From positions 1-42,345 of the forward strand of contig WGGC01000198.1 in NCBI GenBank assembly GCA_015491905.1: a stretch of 42,345 bases of DNA, read 5' to 3'. The position numbers and the translations under genes were made by a program. The notes beneath the pieces are model-generated. The model was given only the letters and a program-made list of their open reading frames with translations. It was not told where the DNA came from and searched no databases. The DNA is from Bacteroidales bacterium (GTDB taxonomy: Bacteria; Bacteroidota; Bacteroidia; Bacteroidales; F082). Within the stretch, counting starts at the first letter, position 1. Each line of letters opens with the position of its first letter. This document shows positions 1-8,870 of this stretch, piece by piece.

Positions 1-1
1 A

Positions 2-136
2 AAGATATTAACTGTTGGAGCATGTTTAACCTGTCATAAGGAAACATCAAAAGTAATGCAACGAAGTTTAAATAATTTTAGTTTAGCATTAAGAAACAGA
101 ACTTCCAAATGTATTCTCCCCGACTGGAACAAATAA
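2..136 (+). CDS. 3' end of a gene with a CxxCH motif near its C-terminus (partial)
   Basis: An open frame enters from the left edge and stops at TAA 134-136, giving 44 residues that end in CILPDWNK. It contains CLTCH, a CxxCH heme-c attachment signature, early in the visible part, and another Cys close to the end. The frame stops just before a hairpin that can terminate it and faces the converging gene at 196-3276. I do not recognise the family. A c-type cytochrome or a periplasmic redox protein is possible, but a single CxxCH in a fragment is weak evidence. The start and the rest of the protein lie outside the window. Confidence 0.4.
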   Translation, partial: KILTVGACLTCHKETSKVMQRSLNNFSLALRNRTSKCILPDWNK

Positions 137-171
137 AAAAACTGCAGAATCCGGAAAAAATTCTGCAGTTT
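131..171. terminator. Intrinsic terminator between convergent genes
   Basis: A perfect 12-bp stem, AAACTGCAGAAT (139-150) pairing with ATTCTGCAGTTT (160-171), encloses a 9-nt loop. On the minus strand it is followed by TTTTTTATTT (131-140 read in reverse), which makes a good terminator for the large minus-strand gene ending at 196. On the plus strand the following tract (TAATATTTAT) is weaker, but it may also serve the fragment ending at 136. Confidence 0.8.
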
Positions 172-195
172 AATATTTATAACGAGTTTTACTTT

Positions 196-3100
196 TTATT
201 TTCCTTCCAGCTTTTTTATTTGCTCATTAAACCCATTAGTTATCTTTTTAGATAATTTGTACTGTTTATATTCACTTGTAAGTTTTGCCATTTGCTGCAA
301 AGAAGCAAGTGCTTCACGAATATTATTAGTATAATATTCAAGAAAACGGGCTTTTAGTGAGTCGTAATAATCAAGGTCTTGCATATATCTTGTATATATT
401 TTCTCTATTACCTCATTTCCTCTTTTTATATCACCTGATTTATAATAAAGCAGAGCCCACTGAATAGTAAAATAGCTAAATGGAAATTTTTTATTAGGGA
501 AGAAGTATATACCTTTATTAAGTACCTGTACAGCCGAATCATAGCGATGTGCATTAACCAATGAGGAAGCAAGTCGCACATAAGCCTGTTTTGCTAAAGT
601 AGATTCTCTAAAGCTTTCTCTGTCAACATGAACATGTGGCATATTTAATCTACCCCAACGAATATTCGGATTCATTAAAATCCGGTATGAATCATTCATA
701 TTCACCCCGCCAATTCCCTGGTAATAATCTGGTGCGGGAACAGGAATAAACCTGTACACAACACCTTCCATTTGACAATATTTATCCACATTAAGCACTT
801 TGCTTACACTACCCGGATTAGCAAAATAAATGGGTCGTTTCCAATTATTTGTAGCAATTAAATCAAGTAACATAATATCACTTCTATACAAATAACTTTG
901 TCTTATCTTCCAATGTATTTCTTTAACAATTTTCCCTGCATCTTTTACAGGGACTGTTCCTGAATTTACAACTGCAGCAGAATCAATTTTCAAATACAAA
1001 TCACGACTAGGCATATAATCAATATATTTTCCTGCCTGCAGGGGTATTTTCGTCCTCGAATCATCATCTTTAATAAAGGCAATAGCATCTTTTAAAGAAA
1101 CCTCACCTTTTACCATAGGATAAACAGGAATTGCATTCATCATTCCTCTTTCGTATTTAGCATCAGGAATGGAAAGTGGTAAAGGAGCTGAATTATATTC
1201 CTGCTTAAACATTTGGTCAACATACCAGGCTCCTGATGCGAGCATATAATTTACAACTCTAACATCTGTTCTTATTCCTTCCACTTCCTGAGCATACCAT
1301 AATGGGAAGGTGTCATTATCACCGTTGGTGAATAAAATAGCGTTAGGAGCGCATGATTCCAAATAATTAACAGCAAAATCACGTGTTGCATATTTTCCTG
1401 CTCTATCATGTGAATTCCAATCTTCCTTAGCCATATTAGCCGGAACGAGTATCAAACTTATAATGGTAACAGCAAGAGCTACCAGGTGCTTTTTTTTGAA
1501 ATATTTTTCAAATTTTTCATATAGCCACAAAATACCAAAGCCAATCCATATTGCAAATGCATAAAAAGACCCGGCATAAGCATAATCTCGTTCACGAGGC
1601 TGCAGAGGAGTTTGATTCAGGTAAATTGTTATAGCAATACCTGTCATAAAAAACAAAACAAAAACAACCCATGTATCTTTCTTATTTTTAGTCCAATGAA
1701 ATATTAGTCCCAGCAAACCTAAAATTAAAGGTAAAAAGTAATAAGCTGCATGAGCAGGATTTCGCATACTTGGTGGTAAATCTTTTTGGTTCCCAAGTCT
1801 GGCACTATCAATAAAATTGATACCGCTAATCCAATTACCATGATCAATTTCTCCTTGACCTTCAATATTATTTTGCCTACCAACAAAGTTCCACATAAAA
1901 TAACGCCAATACATCCAACCAAGCTGATAAGTGAAGAAAAATTTAAGGTTAGTGCTAAAACTAGGCTTTATAATTGTCTTTGTTTTTCCATTTCCCATAT
2001 CCACCTGTATAGGCGTTCCATTTTTACCACCGTACCTTTCGCTTTGATAAATTTTAATGTATCCTGGTTTTTGACCATTCCACATTCTGGGAAAAATTGT
2101 TTCAAATCTGGGGTCATAAACAGGAATGGTACCCTTACGGTCATCAATAATAACATACTTTTTTAATTTATCATCTCTTTTATAAACAGGGGTACCATTT
2201 TTTCTGCCAATTTCAGGAGCATCATAATATTGACCATAAAGCAAAGGCCATGTTCCATATTGTTCTCTATTGAGATAAGACAAAAGACTAACAGCATTAT
2301 TAGGGTCATTTTCATTAATTGGGGTATCAGCATTTGCTCTGATTACCAGCATTAAAAAAGAAGAATATCCTATTAAAATAAAAGTAAGTGCCAGCAATGA
2401 GGTATTCCAAACTACTTTTCCTTTTTTTCGGGAATAATAAATACCCCAAACTAGCAACCCTATTAAAACAGCAAAGTAGAAAATCGTACCTGTATTAAAT
2501 GGAAGGCCCATATCATTAACAAAAAACAGTTCCGTTTGACCGGCAAGATTAACAGTTTGCGGAATAATAATATACATTATTGTTGCCAAAATAGCCAATG
2601 CAATTAGTCCTGAAAAAATAAAACCTTTCCACGAAAATTTATATTTTTTAAAATAATAAACATATACTATAGCAGGAATTGTCAGCAGGTTAAGCATATG
2701 TACGCCGATTGCTAATCCGGTTAGATATGCAATAAAAATAATCCAACGAAACCCATTTCTTTTATCTGCCACCTCTTCCCAACGCAATATTGACCAAAAT
2801 GTTAAAGCCGTAAAGAAAGAAGACATGGCATACACTTCACCTTCTTCAGCCGAAAACCAAAAAGAATCAGTAAAAGTATATGCTAATGCACCAATTACTC
2901 CTGCACCTATAACTGCCCATAATTGCCCCTTAGACATTACACTTTCAGAATTTTTAAGGTATAACTTCTTACCAAGAAGAGTAATAGTCCAAAAAAGAAA
3001 TAAAATAGTAAAAGCACTGGACAAAGCAGACATAATATTTACCATTTTTGCAACATGTGCTACGTTACCAAAAGCAAATAAAGAAAAGAATCGTCCGAGC

Positions 3101-3276
3101 ATTTGAAAAAGTGGTGCTCCCGGAGGATGGCCTACCTGCAATTTATATGCAGTAGCAATATACTCTCCACAATCCCACCAACTGGCGGTAGGTTCAATAG
3201 TTGACAAATAAACAAAAGCAGCAATGGCAAATACAAACCATCCCACCCAATTATTTAACTTTTTAAATGAATTCAT
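196..3276 (-). CDS. DUF2723 / TMEM260-like polytopic membrane protein (probable GT-C glycosyltransferase)
   Basis: This 1026-residue protein starts at ATG 3274-3276. The N-terminus has a first membrane helix (about 11-25) followed by the DUF2723 signature SWWDCGEYIATAYKLQVGHPPG (32-53), with Asp35 and Glu38 in the first outward loop, where GT-C enzymes keep a catalytic acid. Roughly ten further hydrophobic segments lie within the first half and around 520-640. The C-terminal 300-400 residues are soluble and include helical TPR-like stretches (SAVQVLNKGIYFFPNK and after). The family is found across Bacteroidota, and eukaryotic TMEM260 relatives are protein O-mannosyltransferases. A role in protein O-glycosylation on the periplasmic side is therefore inferred, not shown. 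The gene stands alone, between a bidirectional terminator and a divergent tRNA promoter. Confidence 0.88.
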   Translation of the reverse strand: MNSFKKLNNWVGWFVFAIAAFVYLSTIEPTASWWDCGEYIATAYKLQVGHPPGAPLFQMLGRFFSLFAFGNVAHVAKMVNIMSALSSAFTILFLFWTITLLGKKLYLKNSESVMSKGQLWAVIGAGVIGALAYTFTDSFWFSAEEGEVYAMSSFFTALTFWSILRWEEVADKRNGFRWIIFIAYLTGLAIGVHMLNLLTIPAIVYVYYFKKYKFSWKGFIFSGLIALAILATIMYIIIPQTVNLAGQTELFFVNDMGLPFNTGTIFYFAVLIGLLVWGIYYSRKKGKVVWNTSLLALTFILIGYSSFLMLVIRANADTPINENDPNNAVSLLSYLNREQYGTWPLLYGQYYDAPEIGRKNGTPVYKRDDKLKKYVIIDDRKGTIPVYDPRFETIFPRMWNGQKPGYIKIYQSERYGGKNGTPIQVDMGNGKTKTIIKPSFSTNLKFFFTYQLGWMYWRYFMWNFVGRQNNIEGQGEIDHGNWISGINFIDSARLGNQKDLPPSMRNPAHAAYYFLPLILGLLGLIFHWTKNKKDTWVVFVLFFMTGIAITIYLNQTPLQPRERDYAYAGSFYAFAIWIGFGILWLYEKFEKYFKKKHLVALAVTIISLILVPANMAKEDWNSHDRAGKYATRDFAVNYLESCAPNAILFTNGDNDTFPLWYAQEVEGIRTDVRVVNYMLASGAWYVDQMFKQEYNSAPLPLSIPDAKYERGMMNAIPVYPMVKGEVSLKDAIAFIKDDDSRTKIPLQAGKYIDYMPSRDLYLKIDSAAVVNSGTVPVKDAGKIVKEIHWKIRQSYLYRSDIMLLDLIATNNWKRPIYFANPGSVSKVLNVDKYCQMEGVVYRFIPVPAPDYYQGIGGVNMNDSYRILMNPNIRWGRLNMPHVHVDRESFRESTLAKQAYVRLASSLVNAHRYDSAVQVLNKGIYFFPNKKFPFSYFTIQWALLYYKSGDIKRGNEVIEKIYTRYMQDLDYYDSLKARFLEYYTNNIREALASLQQMAKLTSEYKQYKLSKKITNGFNEQIKKLEGK

Positions 3277-3390
3277 TATTTCAGTAATTAAATTACACCA
3301 CTTATTAGGGTGCGAATTTAGAAATTTTGCTTGTACAAGTTAAATTTTTTGAATTTTTAAATTTGTCTTATGCATTTTTAAAAAAATTTG

Positions 3391-3398
3391 TACATTTG
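3391..3398 (+). promoter_or_regulatory. -7 box (TACATTTG) of the tRNA-Gln / rimP-nusA-infB transcription unit
   Basis: TACATTTG matches the Bacteroidota sigma-ABfr -7 consensus TAnnTTTG exactly and lies 9 nt before the mature tRNA 5' end. A TTTG at 3362-3365 could be the -33 element, but its 25-nt spacer is longer than usual. The same intergenic region holds a perfect 10-bp palindrome, CTTGTACAAG (3330-3339), between this promoter and the divergent minus-strand gene; its role is unknown. Confidence 0.65.
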
Positions 3399-3407
3399 CA
3401 CCCCGAT

Positions 3408-3478
3408 TGTCCGATGGTGTAATGGCAGCACTGCAGATTTTGATTCTGCCTGTCCAGGTTCGAGTCCTGGTCGGACAA
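3408..3478 (+). tRNA. trnQ: tRNA-Gln (anticodon UUG)
   Basis: The 71-nt cloverleaf has acceptor arms TGTCCGA (3408-3414) and TCGGACA (3471-3477). The anticodon stem GCAGA/TCTGC (3433-3437, 3445-3449) encloses loop TTTTGAT, with anticodon TTG at 3440-3442. The T-arm CCAGG-TTCGAGT-CCTGG is intact. The CCA end is not encoded (ACA follows position 3477), so it must be added after transcription. The tRNA lies just upstream of rimP on the same strand, with a terminator-like hairpin between them. Confidence 0.96.
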
Positions 3479-3502
3479 CAAAAGTAGGATGTAGAAGAAT
3501 TG

Positions 3503-3530
3503 GAGGGGACGGAAAGTCCCCTCTTTTATT
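3503..3530 (+). terminator. Hairpin plus T-tract between tRNA-Gln and rimP (terminator or attenuator)
   Basis: Stem GAGGGGAC (3503-3510) and GTCCCCTC (3516-3523) enclose a GGAAA loop, followed by TTTTATT. It is GC-rich in an AT-rich context and has intrinsic-terminator form. The rimP ATG begins only 13 nt after the stem, and I see no clear promoter between them, so rimP-nusA-infB would be read by transcription passing this hairpin. Confidence 0.8.
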
Positions 3531-3536
3531 AAACTT

Positions 3537-4001
3537 ATGATAGAAAAAGAAACAATAGAAAAGCTTGTTAACAATGTACTGGATGATTCCAGACTGTTTT
3601 TAATTGATATCAAAATAAAAAATGAAAATGTTATCAAAGTAATAATAGATGGAGATGACGGAGTTACCATTCAGGATTGCGTTGATATAAGCAGAGGAAT
3701 AGAAAATAATCTCGACAGAGAAAAAGAAGATTATGAACTATCTGTTTTATCAAGTGGACTGGAACAGCCTTTTTCCATGCTAAGACAATATAAAAAATAT
3801 ATCGGCAAGCCTATTAAAGTAATATTTCATGATGACAAAATAAAAAAAGGAATTTTACTTGAAGCTGAAAACGATTATATTGTCTTGCAAGAAGAAATAG
3901 AAGTTAAGCATAAAAAAAATAAAATAAAAAAAACCGGAGAAAAGCTCCGGATAACAATGGATGAAATTAAGCAGGCAAAAGCCGAAATTAATTTTAACTA
4001 A
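3537..4001 (+). CDS. rimP: Ribosome maturation factor RimP
   Basis: This 154-residue protein assists late maturation of the 30S ribosomal subunit in the cytoplasm. The order is typical: an N-terminal alpha/beta domain (about 1-75) with the conserved VTIQDCVDISRGIE stretch and VLSSGLEQP, then a C-terminal SH3-like barrel (GKPIKVIF...KGILLEAENDYIVLQ). Length is normal. It starts at ATG 3537 with no Shine-Dalgarno sequence, 13 nt after a terminator-type stem. The stop at 3999-4001 is 14 nt before the preferred nusA ATG, so rimP, nusA and infB form the conserved operon seen in most bacteria. C-terminal Lys-rich residues (KHKKNKIKKTGEK) are ordinary for a ribosome-binding protein. Confidence 0.95.
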   Translation: MIEKETIEKLVNNVLDDSRLFLIDIKIKNENVIKVIIDGDDGVTIQDCVDISRGIENNLDREKEDYELSVLSSGLEQPFSMLRQYKKYIGKPIKVIFHDDKIKKGILLEAENDYIVLQEEIEVKHKKNKIKKTGEKLRITMDEIKQAKAEINFN

Positions 4002-4015
4002 AAAAACTGTTGGAA

Positions 4016-5251
4016 ATGGAAAATATAAATTTAGTTGAAACTTTTTCCGAATTTAAGGAATTTAAAAATATTGACCGGGAAACGATGATGCGGATACTTG
4101 AAGATGTATTCCGTTCCATGCTAACAAAAAAATACGGTGAGGATAGCAACTTTGATGTAATTGTTAATATTGACCGTGGTGATTTGGAAATATGGCATTA
4201 CAGGGAAATTGTTGAAGATGGTGAAGTTGAAGATCCCAATATACAAATTGCATATTCTGATGCAATAAAAATCGAACCTGATTTTGAAGTAGGAGAAGAA
4301 GTTTCAGAACAAATTTTTCTTGCCGATTTTGGAAGAAGAGAAATTCTATCAATCAGGCAAAACCTGGCCTCAAAAATAATGGACTACGAAAAGGATACTA
4401 TTTTTAAAAAATATAAAGAAAAAGTAGGAGAAGTTATTACCGGCGAGGTCTATCAGGTATGGAAAAAAGAAATTTTAGTTCTTGATGATGAGGGAATTGA
4501 ATTAATTTTACCTAAATCTGAACAGATTCCGTCCGATTATTTTAAGAAAGGTGATACTATTAGAGCAGTGGTTTCTAAAGTGGATTTAAGAAATAATAAT
4601 CCGGTAATTATTTTATCCAGAACCTCCCCTGTTTTTCTGGAAAGATTATTTGAATCAGAAGTACCTGAAATTTTTGATGGTTTAATAACAATTAAGAATA
4701 TTGTTCGTGTACCTGGAGAAAGGGCTAAAGTAGCCGTAGAATCTTATGATGACCGTATTGACCCGGTAGGAGCATGTGTTGGAATGAAAGGTTCACGGAT
4801 ACACGGAATTGTAAGAGAGTTACGTAACGAGAATATTGACGTAATTAATTACACAACAAATAAAACATTATATATTCAAAGAGCCTTATCCCCGGCAAAA
4901 GTTTCCAATATCCATATAAATGAAGATAATAAAAGAGCTGATGTTTATATGAAACCAGACCAAGTATCTCTTGCTATTGGAAAAGGAGGATTTAATATTA
5001 GACTGGCGGGGCAACTTACTGGATACGAAATCGATGTTTACAGGGATACAGATTCTAATTCAGAAGATGTTGCCCTTCAGGATTTCTCCGATGAAATAGA
5101 CCAATGGATAATTGATGAACTTAAAAATATTGGCTGTGATACTGCCAAAAGTGTCTTAGAACTGGACACACAAGAACTGGTAGACAGGACAGATTTAGAA
5201 GAAGAAACGATTATGGAAGTAGTAAATATATTAAAAGCTGAATTTGAATAG
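4016..5251 (+). CDS. nusA: Transcription termination/antitermination protein NusA
   Basis: This RNA polymerase-binding elongation factor controls pausing, termination and antitermination. I prefer the ATG at 4016 (MENINLVETFSEFKEFKNIDRE) over an in-frame TTG two codons earlier, because relatives begin this way. That gives 411 residues. Domains in order are: N-terminal polymerase-binding domain (1-125), S1 domain (about 130-200, GEVITGEVYQVWKKEILV), KH1/KH2 (about 225-345, including DPVGACVGMKGSRI and AIGKGGFNIRLAGQLTGYEID), and a short helix-hairpin-helix tail (about 365-411). It lacks the long duplicated acidic C-terminus of Escherichia coli NusA, as is usual in this phylum. It lies between rimP and infB. 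Confidence 0.95.
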   Translation: MENINLVETFSEFKEFKNIDRETMMRILEDVFRSMLTKKYGEDSNFDVIVNIDRGDLEIWHYREIVEDGEVEDPNIQIAYSDAIKIEPDFEVGEEVSEQIFLADFGRREILSIRQNLASKIMDYEKDTIFKKYKEKVGEVITGEVYQVWKKEILVLDDEGIELILPKSEQIPSDYFKKGDTIRAVVSKVDLRNNNPVIILSRTSPVFLERLFESEVPEIFDGLITIKNIVRVPGERAKVAVESYDDRIDPVGACVGMKGSRIHGIVRELRNENIDVINYTTNKTLYIQRALSPAKVSNIHINEDNKRADVYMKPDQVSLAIGKGGFNIRLAGQLTGYEIDVYRDTDSNSEDVALQDFSDEIDQWIIDELKNIGCDTAKSVLELDTQELVDRTDLEEETIMEVVNILKAEFE

Positions 5252-5316
5252 TACTTTCTAAGTTAATAATATAGAATACATTTCCAGATCAATAAAGAAA
5301 AAACAAAGAAATATTT

Positions 5317-8300
5317 ATGACTCAATCAAGAAAAATAGTGCGATTAAGTAAAGCTGCCAGAGAGTTCAATATTAGTATGAATACTATTATTGAATTTCTG
5401 ACTAAAAAGGGTTATAATTTGGAAGCCAAACCAAACACAAAACTGGAACCTGAAATGTATGAAATTTTATTAACTGAGTTTCAGGATGAAAAAAAAGTTA
5501 AGGAAATAGCCCATCAAAAGGACTTGGAATTCGTTGGTAGAACTTCTATTAGTATAGATGATAAAATAAAACCGGAAGAAACTACGACAGAGGAAGAAGA
5601 AACAGAAACAAATAATGAACTTTTTATTAAATCTTCTACTGTTGATTTTACTACACAAAAGCAACCGGAACAAGATATTCCTATAGAGGAGGAACCTTTA
5701 GAGGAGGAACCTTTAGTTGAAGAAAAAGATTCTACATCCAATAAAAAAGAAGAAAAAGAAAAAACTGAAGAAAAAATTAATGAAGTGCATCCTCAAGAAA
5801 CAACTAATGAAGATCACTCTGAAAAAAAAGAAGTAACCATTGAAGAAAACATTCACGTTAAAGAAGAAACTGTTAATGAACAAATTAATCAGCCTTCTGT
5901 GAAAAAGGTTAAAGAAAAAAAAGAGAAACCTGTTGAGGAGAAACCTGAAGAAATTGTTTCTGAAGAAAAACCTGTTGAAGTAAAACCGGAAAAAGTACAT
6001 TCTGAGGAAGATAAACAGGATGTTATAAACTTGGAACCGAAAAAAGTTGACGAAAAAGATTCTGAGGAAAAAGAAGAAAAAGGAATTAAGATTTTAGGCA
6101 GCATCGATTTGGATAAAATGAATATGAAAACGAGGCCTGCCAGAAAATCAAAAGAAGAAAAGAAAAAAGAGGCTATAAAAAAGACGATAAATAAACAAGT
6201 AGAAAAAAAACAAAAAAACAAAAAAGAAGTTTTAAACAAAAATAAAGAAGATAAGCAAAAAAGCGCTGCTAAACCTGAAAAAACTAAACAAACAGAACCC
6301 AAAATAATAACTGAAAAGAAAGAGCATAATGAGGATAATTTTATCCCTACAAAAGTAGAGAAACTTTCAGGGCCTAAAGTTGTTGATAAAATCAATTTGC
6401 CTGTTGATACGCCAAAATCAAAATCTAAAAAACCTGTTGCATCTTCATCATCATCTTTAAAAAATAAGAAAAAAAGACGTAGAATACGCCAGGACAATAA
6501 AGTACAAACTACTGATCAAAGTAAAACTACAAATCAGAAGCATGTAAAAGTACATCATAAGAAAAAAACAGTTCAAAAAAAGCATGTTGTTAAGCACGAA
6601 CCTACAGAAGAAGAAATTCAAAAACAAATTAAAGAAACATTAGCTAGATTAACAGCACCTACAGGAAAATCGAAATCAGCAAAATACAGAAGACAAAAAC
6701 GTGAAAATGTATCGACTGCTCATGAAAAAGAACTAAAACAACAGGAAAAGGAAAAATCAATTTTAAAAGTCACCGAGTTCCTTACTGCCAATGATTTGGC
6801 AAACATGATGGATGTTAATGTGAATGATATTATTAAAACATGTCTTCAATTAGGTCTTTTTGTTTCTATTAATCAAAGACTTGATGCAGAGACAATATCA
6901 ATATTAGCGGAGGAATATGGATATACCGTTAAATTTGTAGATATTGATGAACAGGAAGATATTATTGAACAAGATGATGTAGATGACCCATCAGAACTGA
7001 TAGATCGCGCACCAATTGTTACGGTAATGGGGCATGTAGATCATGGTAAAACGAAATTACTTGATTATATTCGAAAAGCAAATGTTGTAGCCGGTGAAGC
7101 AGGAGGAATCACCCAACATATAGGTGCTTATGAAGTTACTACAGAAAATGGAAAAAACATTACATTTCTTGACACCCCCGGTCATGAGGCTTTTACAGCA
7201 ATGCGAGCTCGTGGAGCCAAAGTGACAGACATTGCCATTATTGTAATTGCTGCTGATGATAGTGTTATGCCTCAAACTAAGGAAGCTATAAATCATGCGC
7301 AGGCAGCTGGTGTCCCTATTGTTTTTGCAATTAATAAAATTGATAAACCAACTGCTAACCCTGAAAAGATTAAAGAACAATTAGCTAATATGAACATATT
7401 AGTGGAAGATTGGGGTGGTAAATTCCAATCACAGGAAATTTCAGCAATAACTGGTTCTGGAATTTCTGAACTTTTGGAAAAAGTTTTATTGGAAGCTGAA
7501 ATGCTTGAACTAAAAGCCAACCCTAATAGACCGGCTAAAGGAACAGTTTTAGAAGCAAGTCTTGATAAAGGCCGTGGATATGTTGCAAATATACTTGTCG
7601 AAAACGGAACATTAAGGAAGGGAGACATTTTGATTGCAGGGCCGGTTTTTGGTCGGGTAAAAGCAATGTATAACGAAAGAGCAAAAACAGTTTCAGCTGC
7701 CGGACCAGCGGTTCCAGTATTATTACTCGGTCTTACCGGCGCCCCTCAAGCGGGTGATATTTTTCAGGTAATGAAAGATGAAAAGGAAGCCAAAGCTATA
7801 GCAACCAAACGGCAACAATTATTAAGAGAACAATCGTTACGCTCTCAAAAACATATTACACTTGATGAGATAGGAAGAAGAATCGCTATTGGTGACTTTA
7901 AAGAATTAAACATAATAGTAAAAGGTGATGTTGATGGCTCCGTAGAAGCTTTAAGCGATGTACTATTAAAATTATCAACTCCAGAAGTACAGGTTAACAT
8001 TATCCATAAAGCGGTGGGAGCAATTACTGAATCAGACATTCTACTGGCTTCAGCCTCAGATGCAATTATTATCGGATTCCAGGTAAGACCAATGCCTAAA
8101 GCCAGAAAATTAGCCGAAACAGAACAAATTGATATTCGATTATATTCGATTATATACCAGGCTACTGAAGAAATAGAGGCAGCAATTGAAGGCATGCTTG
8201 CCCCTAAAATGGAAGAAAAGATTGTGTGCAATTTGGAAGTAAGAAATACATTTAAAATTACCAAAGTTGGAACAATTGCCGGATGTTATGTGTTAGATGG

Positions 8301-8511
8301 TAAAATTCATCGAAATACAAAAATCAGACTTATTAGAGATGGCATTGTTATTTACACAGGATTTCTTGGTTCTTTAAAACGTTTTAAAGATGATGTTAAA
8401 GAAGTATCTGCAGGTTATGAATGTGGCCTAAATATTGAAAACTATAATGATATTAAAGTTGGAGATTATATTGAAGGATTTGAAGAAGTGGAAGTAGCAC
8501 GTAAAAAATAA
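5317..8511 (+). CDS. infB: Translation initiation factor IF-2
   Basis: This GTPase places initiator tRNA on the 30S subunit and promotes subunit joining. It has 1064 residues. An IF2_N helical domain (about 8-50, [21 protein letters not shown]) is followed by about 390 residues of Lys/Glu-rich low-complexity linker, including a tandem EEEPL pair at 5686-5715. A second IF2_N (about 490-540) precedes the G domain. Switches and guanine motifs are visible: GHVDHGKT (G1, about 571-578), DTPGH (G3), NKID (G4). Barrel domains II-IV end in [17 protein letters not shown]1 is followed by Lys (GKTKLLD), where Ser is usual. The gap from nusA is 65 bp, with the same strand and operon. The long linker makes many false minus-strand frames. 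Confidence 0.96.
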   Translation: MTQSRKIVRLSKAAREFNISMNTIIEFLTKKGYNLEAKPNTKLEPEMYEILLTEFQDEKKVKEIAHQKDLEFVGRTSISIDDKIKPEETTTEEEETETNNELFIKSSTVDFTTQKQPEQDIPIEEEPLEEEPLVEEKDSTSNKKEEKEKTEEKINEVHPQETTNEDHSEKKEVTIEENIHVKEETVNEQINQPSVKKVKEKKEKPVEEKPEEIVSEEKPVEVKPEKVHSEEDKQDVINLEPKKVDEKDSEEKEEKGIKILGSIDLDKMNMKTRPARKSKEEKKKEAIKKTINKQVEKKQKNKKEVLNKNKEDKQKSAAKPEKTKQTEPKIITEKKEHNEDNFIPTKVEKLSGPKVVDKINLPVDTPKSKSKKPVASSSSSLKNKKKRRRIRQDNKVQTTDQSKTTNQKHVKVHHKKKTVQKKHVVKHEPTEEEIQKQIKETLARLTAPTGKSKSAKYRRQKRENVSTAHEKELKQQEKEKSILKVTEFLTANDLANMMDVNVNDIIKTCLQLGLFVSINQRLDAETISILAEEYGYTVKFVDIDEQEDIIEQDDVDDPSELIDRAPIVTVMGHVDHGKTKLLDYIRKANVVAGEAGGITQHIGAYEVTTENGKNITFLDTPGHEAFTAMRARGAKVTDIAIIVIAADDSVMPQTKEAINHAQAAGVPIVFAINKIDKPTANPEKIKEQLANMNILVEDWGGKFQSQEISAITGSGISELLEKVLLEAEMLELKANPNRPAKGTVLEASLDKGRGYVANILVENGTLRKGDILIAGPVFGRVKAMYNERAKTVSAAGPAVPVLLLGLTGAPQAGDIFQVMKDEKEAKAIATKRQQLLREQSLRSQKHITLDEIGRRIAIGDFKELNIIVKGDVDGSVEALSDVLLKLSTPEVQVNIIHKAVGAITESDILLASASDAIIIGFQVRPMPKARKLAETEQIDIRLYSIIYQATEEIEAAIEGMLAPKMEEKIVCNLEVRNTFKITKVGTIAGCYVLDGKIHRNTKIRLIRDGIVIYTGFLGSLKRFKDDVKEVSAGYECGLNIENYNDIKVGDYIEGFEEVEVARKK

Positions 8512-8526
8512 TTTTGCCAGCTAATT

Positions 8527-8600
8527 AATAATCTGAATTCGACATAAGACTATAGCTACAGAAAGCCAACAGAGAGTGATATTTTGAGAAAAAAAACAAA
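8527..8600 (-). repeat. Partial copy of the palindromic interspersed element found at the right edge
   Basis: About 74 nt here match the reverse complement of 42208-42280 with roughly 8 mismatches. The shared landmarks are CGACATAAGACT, AGCTACAGAAAGCCAACAG and an identical run of eight A after GAG. This copy carries only the right half of the longer element (terminal inverted repeat plus inner arm). It then runs into an unrelated TGTCATCCTGAG repeat, so it looks truncated or nested. It lies 15 nt after the infB stop. Confidence 0.75.
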
Positions 8601-8611
8601 ATCCTCTAAAC

Positions 8612-8735
8612 TGTCATCCTGAGCGTAGTGAAGGATCTCTATTACACAAAACTTCTACCAAAGAGATACTTCACTGCGTTCAGTATGACAAGAAAACGAA
8701 ATATTCTAAATTGTCATCCTGAGTGCAGCGAAGGA
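8612..8735. repeat. TGTCATCCTGAG interspersed repeat: inverted pair plus one extra half-unit
   Basis: The left arm 8612-8640 (TGTCATCCTGAGCGTAGTGA..., 29 nt) is matched in reverse complement by 8662-8690 with four mismatches. A third half-unit in left-arm orientation lies at 8712-8735 (TGTCATCCTGAGTGCAGCGA plus AGGA). Elements beginning TGTCATCCTGAGCG are familiar intergenic palindromic repeats in many bacterial genomes, including Bacteroidota. They carry no coding capacity. Transcribed, the pair could fold into a 29-bp hairpin with a 21-nt loop. Confidence 0.8.
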
Positions 8736-8765
8736 ATTAATTTTCAATACATTGTTACCAATTAG

Positions 8766-8796
8766 ATGCTTCTCTCGCCTAAGGCGAGAGAAGCAT
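8766..8796. repeat. Perfect 14-bp inverted repeat with TAA loop
   Basis: ATGCTTCTCTCGCC (8766-8779) pairs fully with GGCGAGAGAAGCAT (8783-8796) around a 3-nt loop. Neither strand has a T-run directly after the stem, so it is not a classical terminator. It follows the TGTCATCCTGAG half-unit at 8712 and may be its variable right half or a separate palindromic insertion. Confidence 0.7.
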
Positions 8797-8831
8797 AACA
8801 AAAAAAAGTCCATTCTTTCGAACAGACTTTT
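8797..8831 (-). terminator. Intrinsic terminator of the gap gene
   Basis: Read on the minus strand, AAAAGTCTGTTC, a GAAA tetraloop and GAATGGACTTTT form a 12-bp stem with two G-T wobbles, followed by a further run of T (the A-tract at 8799-8807 on the plus strand). It lies 39 nt beyond the gap stop codon. Confidence 0.85.
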
Positions 8832-8870
8832 AATAATCTTAAACTTTATTTAATTAAAAAATAACCATAC

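Noticed and set aside
1786-2166. 126-residue plus-strand frame inside the DUF2723 gene
   Set aside because: It is antisense to a clearly coding membrane protein and shows no recognisable motif.
4010-4015. TTG at 4010 as the nusA start
   Set aside because: The ATG at 4016 gives the family-typical N-terminus. Similar upstream TTG starts at 14190 (lepA) and 30820 (ArsC-like) overlap promoter boxes and were also dropped.
5889-6497. 202-residue minus-strand frame inside infB
   Set aside because: It is antisense to the Lys/Glu-rich linker; its Ser/Phe-rich translation is what AAA/GAA codons give in reverse. No promoter or family.
5680-6650. Tandem repeats in infB as a CRISPR-like or microsatellite array
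   Set aside because: Apart from one 15-bp duplication, the pattern comes from Lys/Glu codon monotony; there are no regular spacers.
7293-8264. Minus-strand frames of 107-139 residues over the infB G and C domains
   Set aside because: They are shadows of a strongly conserved coding region with low-complexity translations.
8766-8796. Perfect 14-bp hairpin as the terminator of infB or gap
   Set aside because: No T-tract follows on either strand; the stem at 8797-8831 is the proper terminator for gap.
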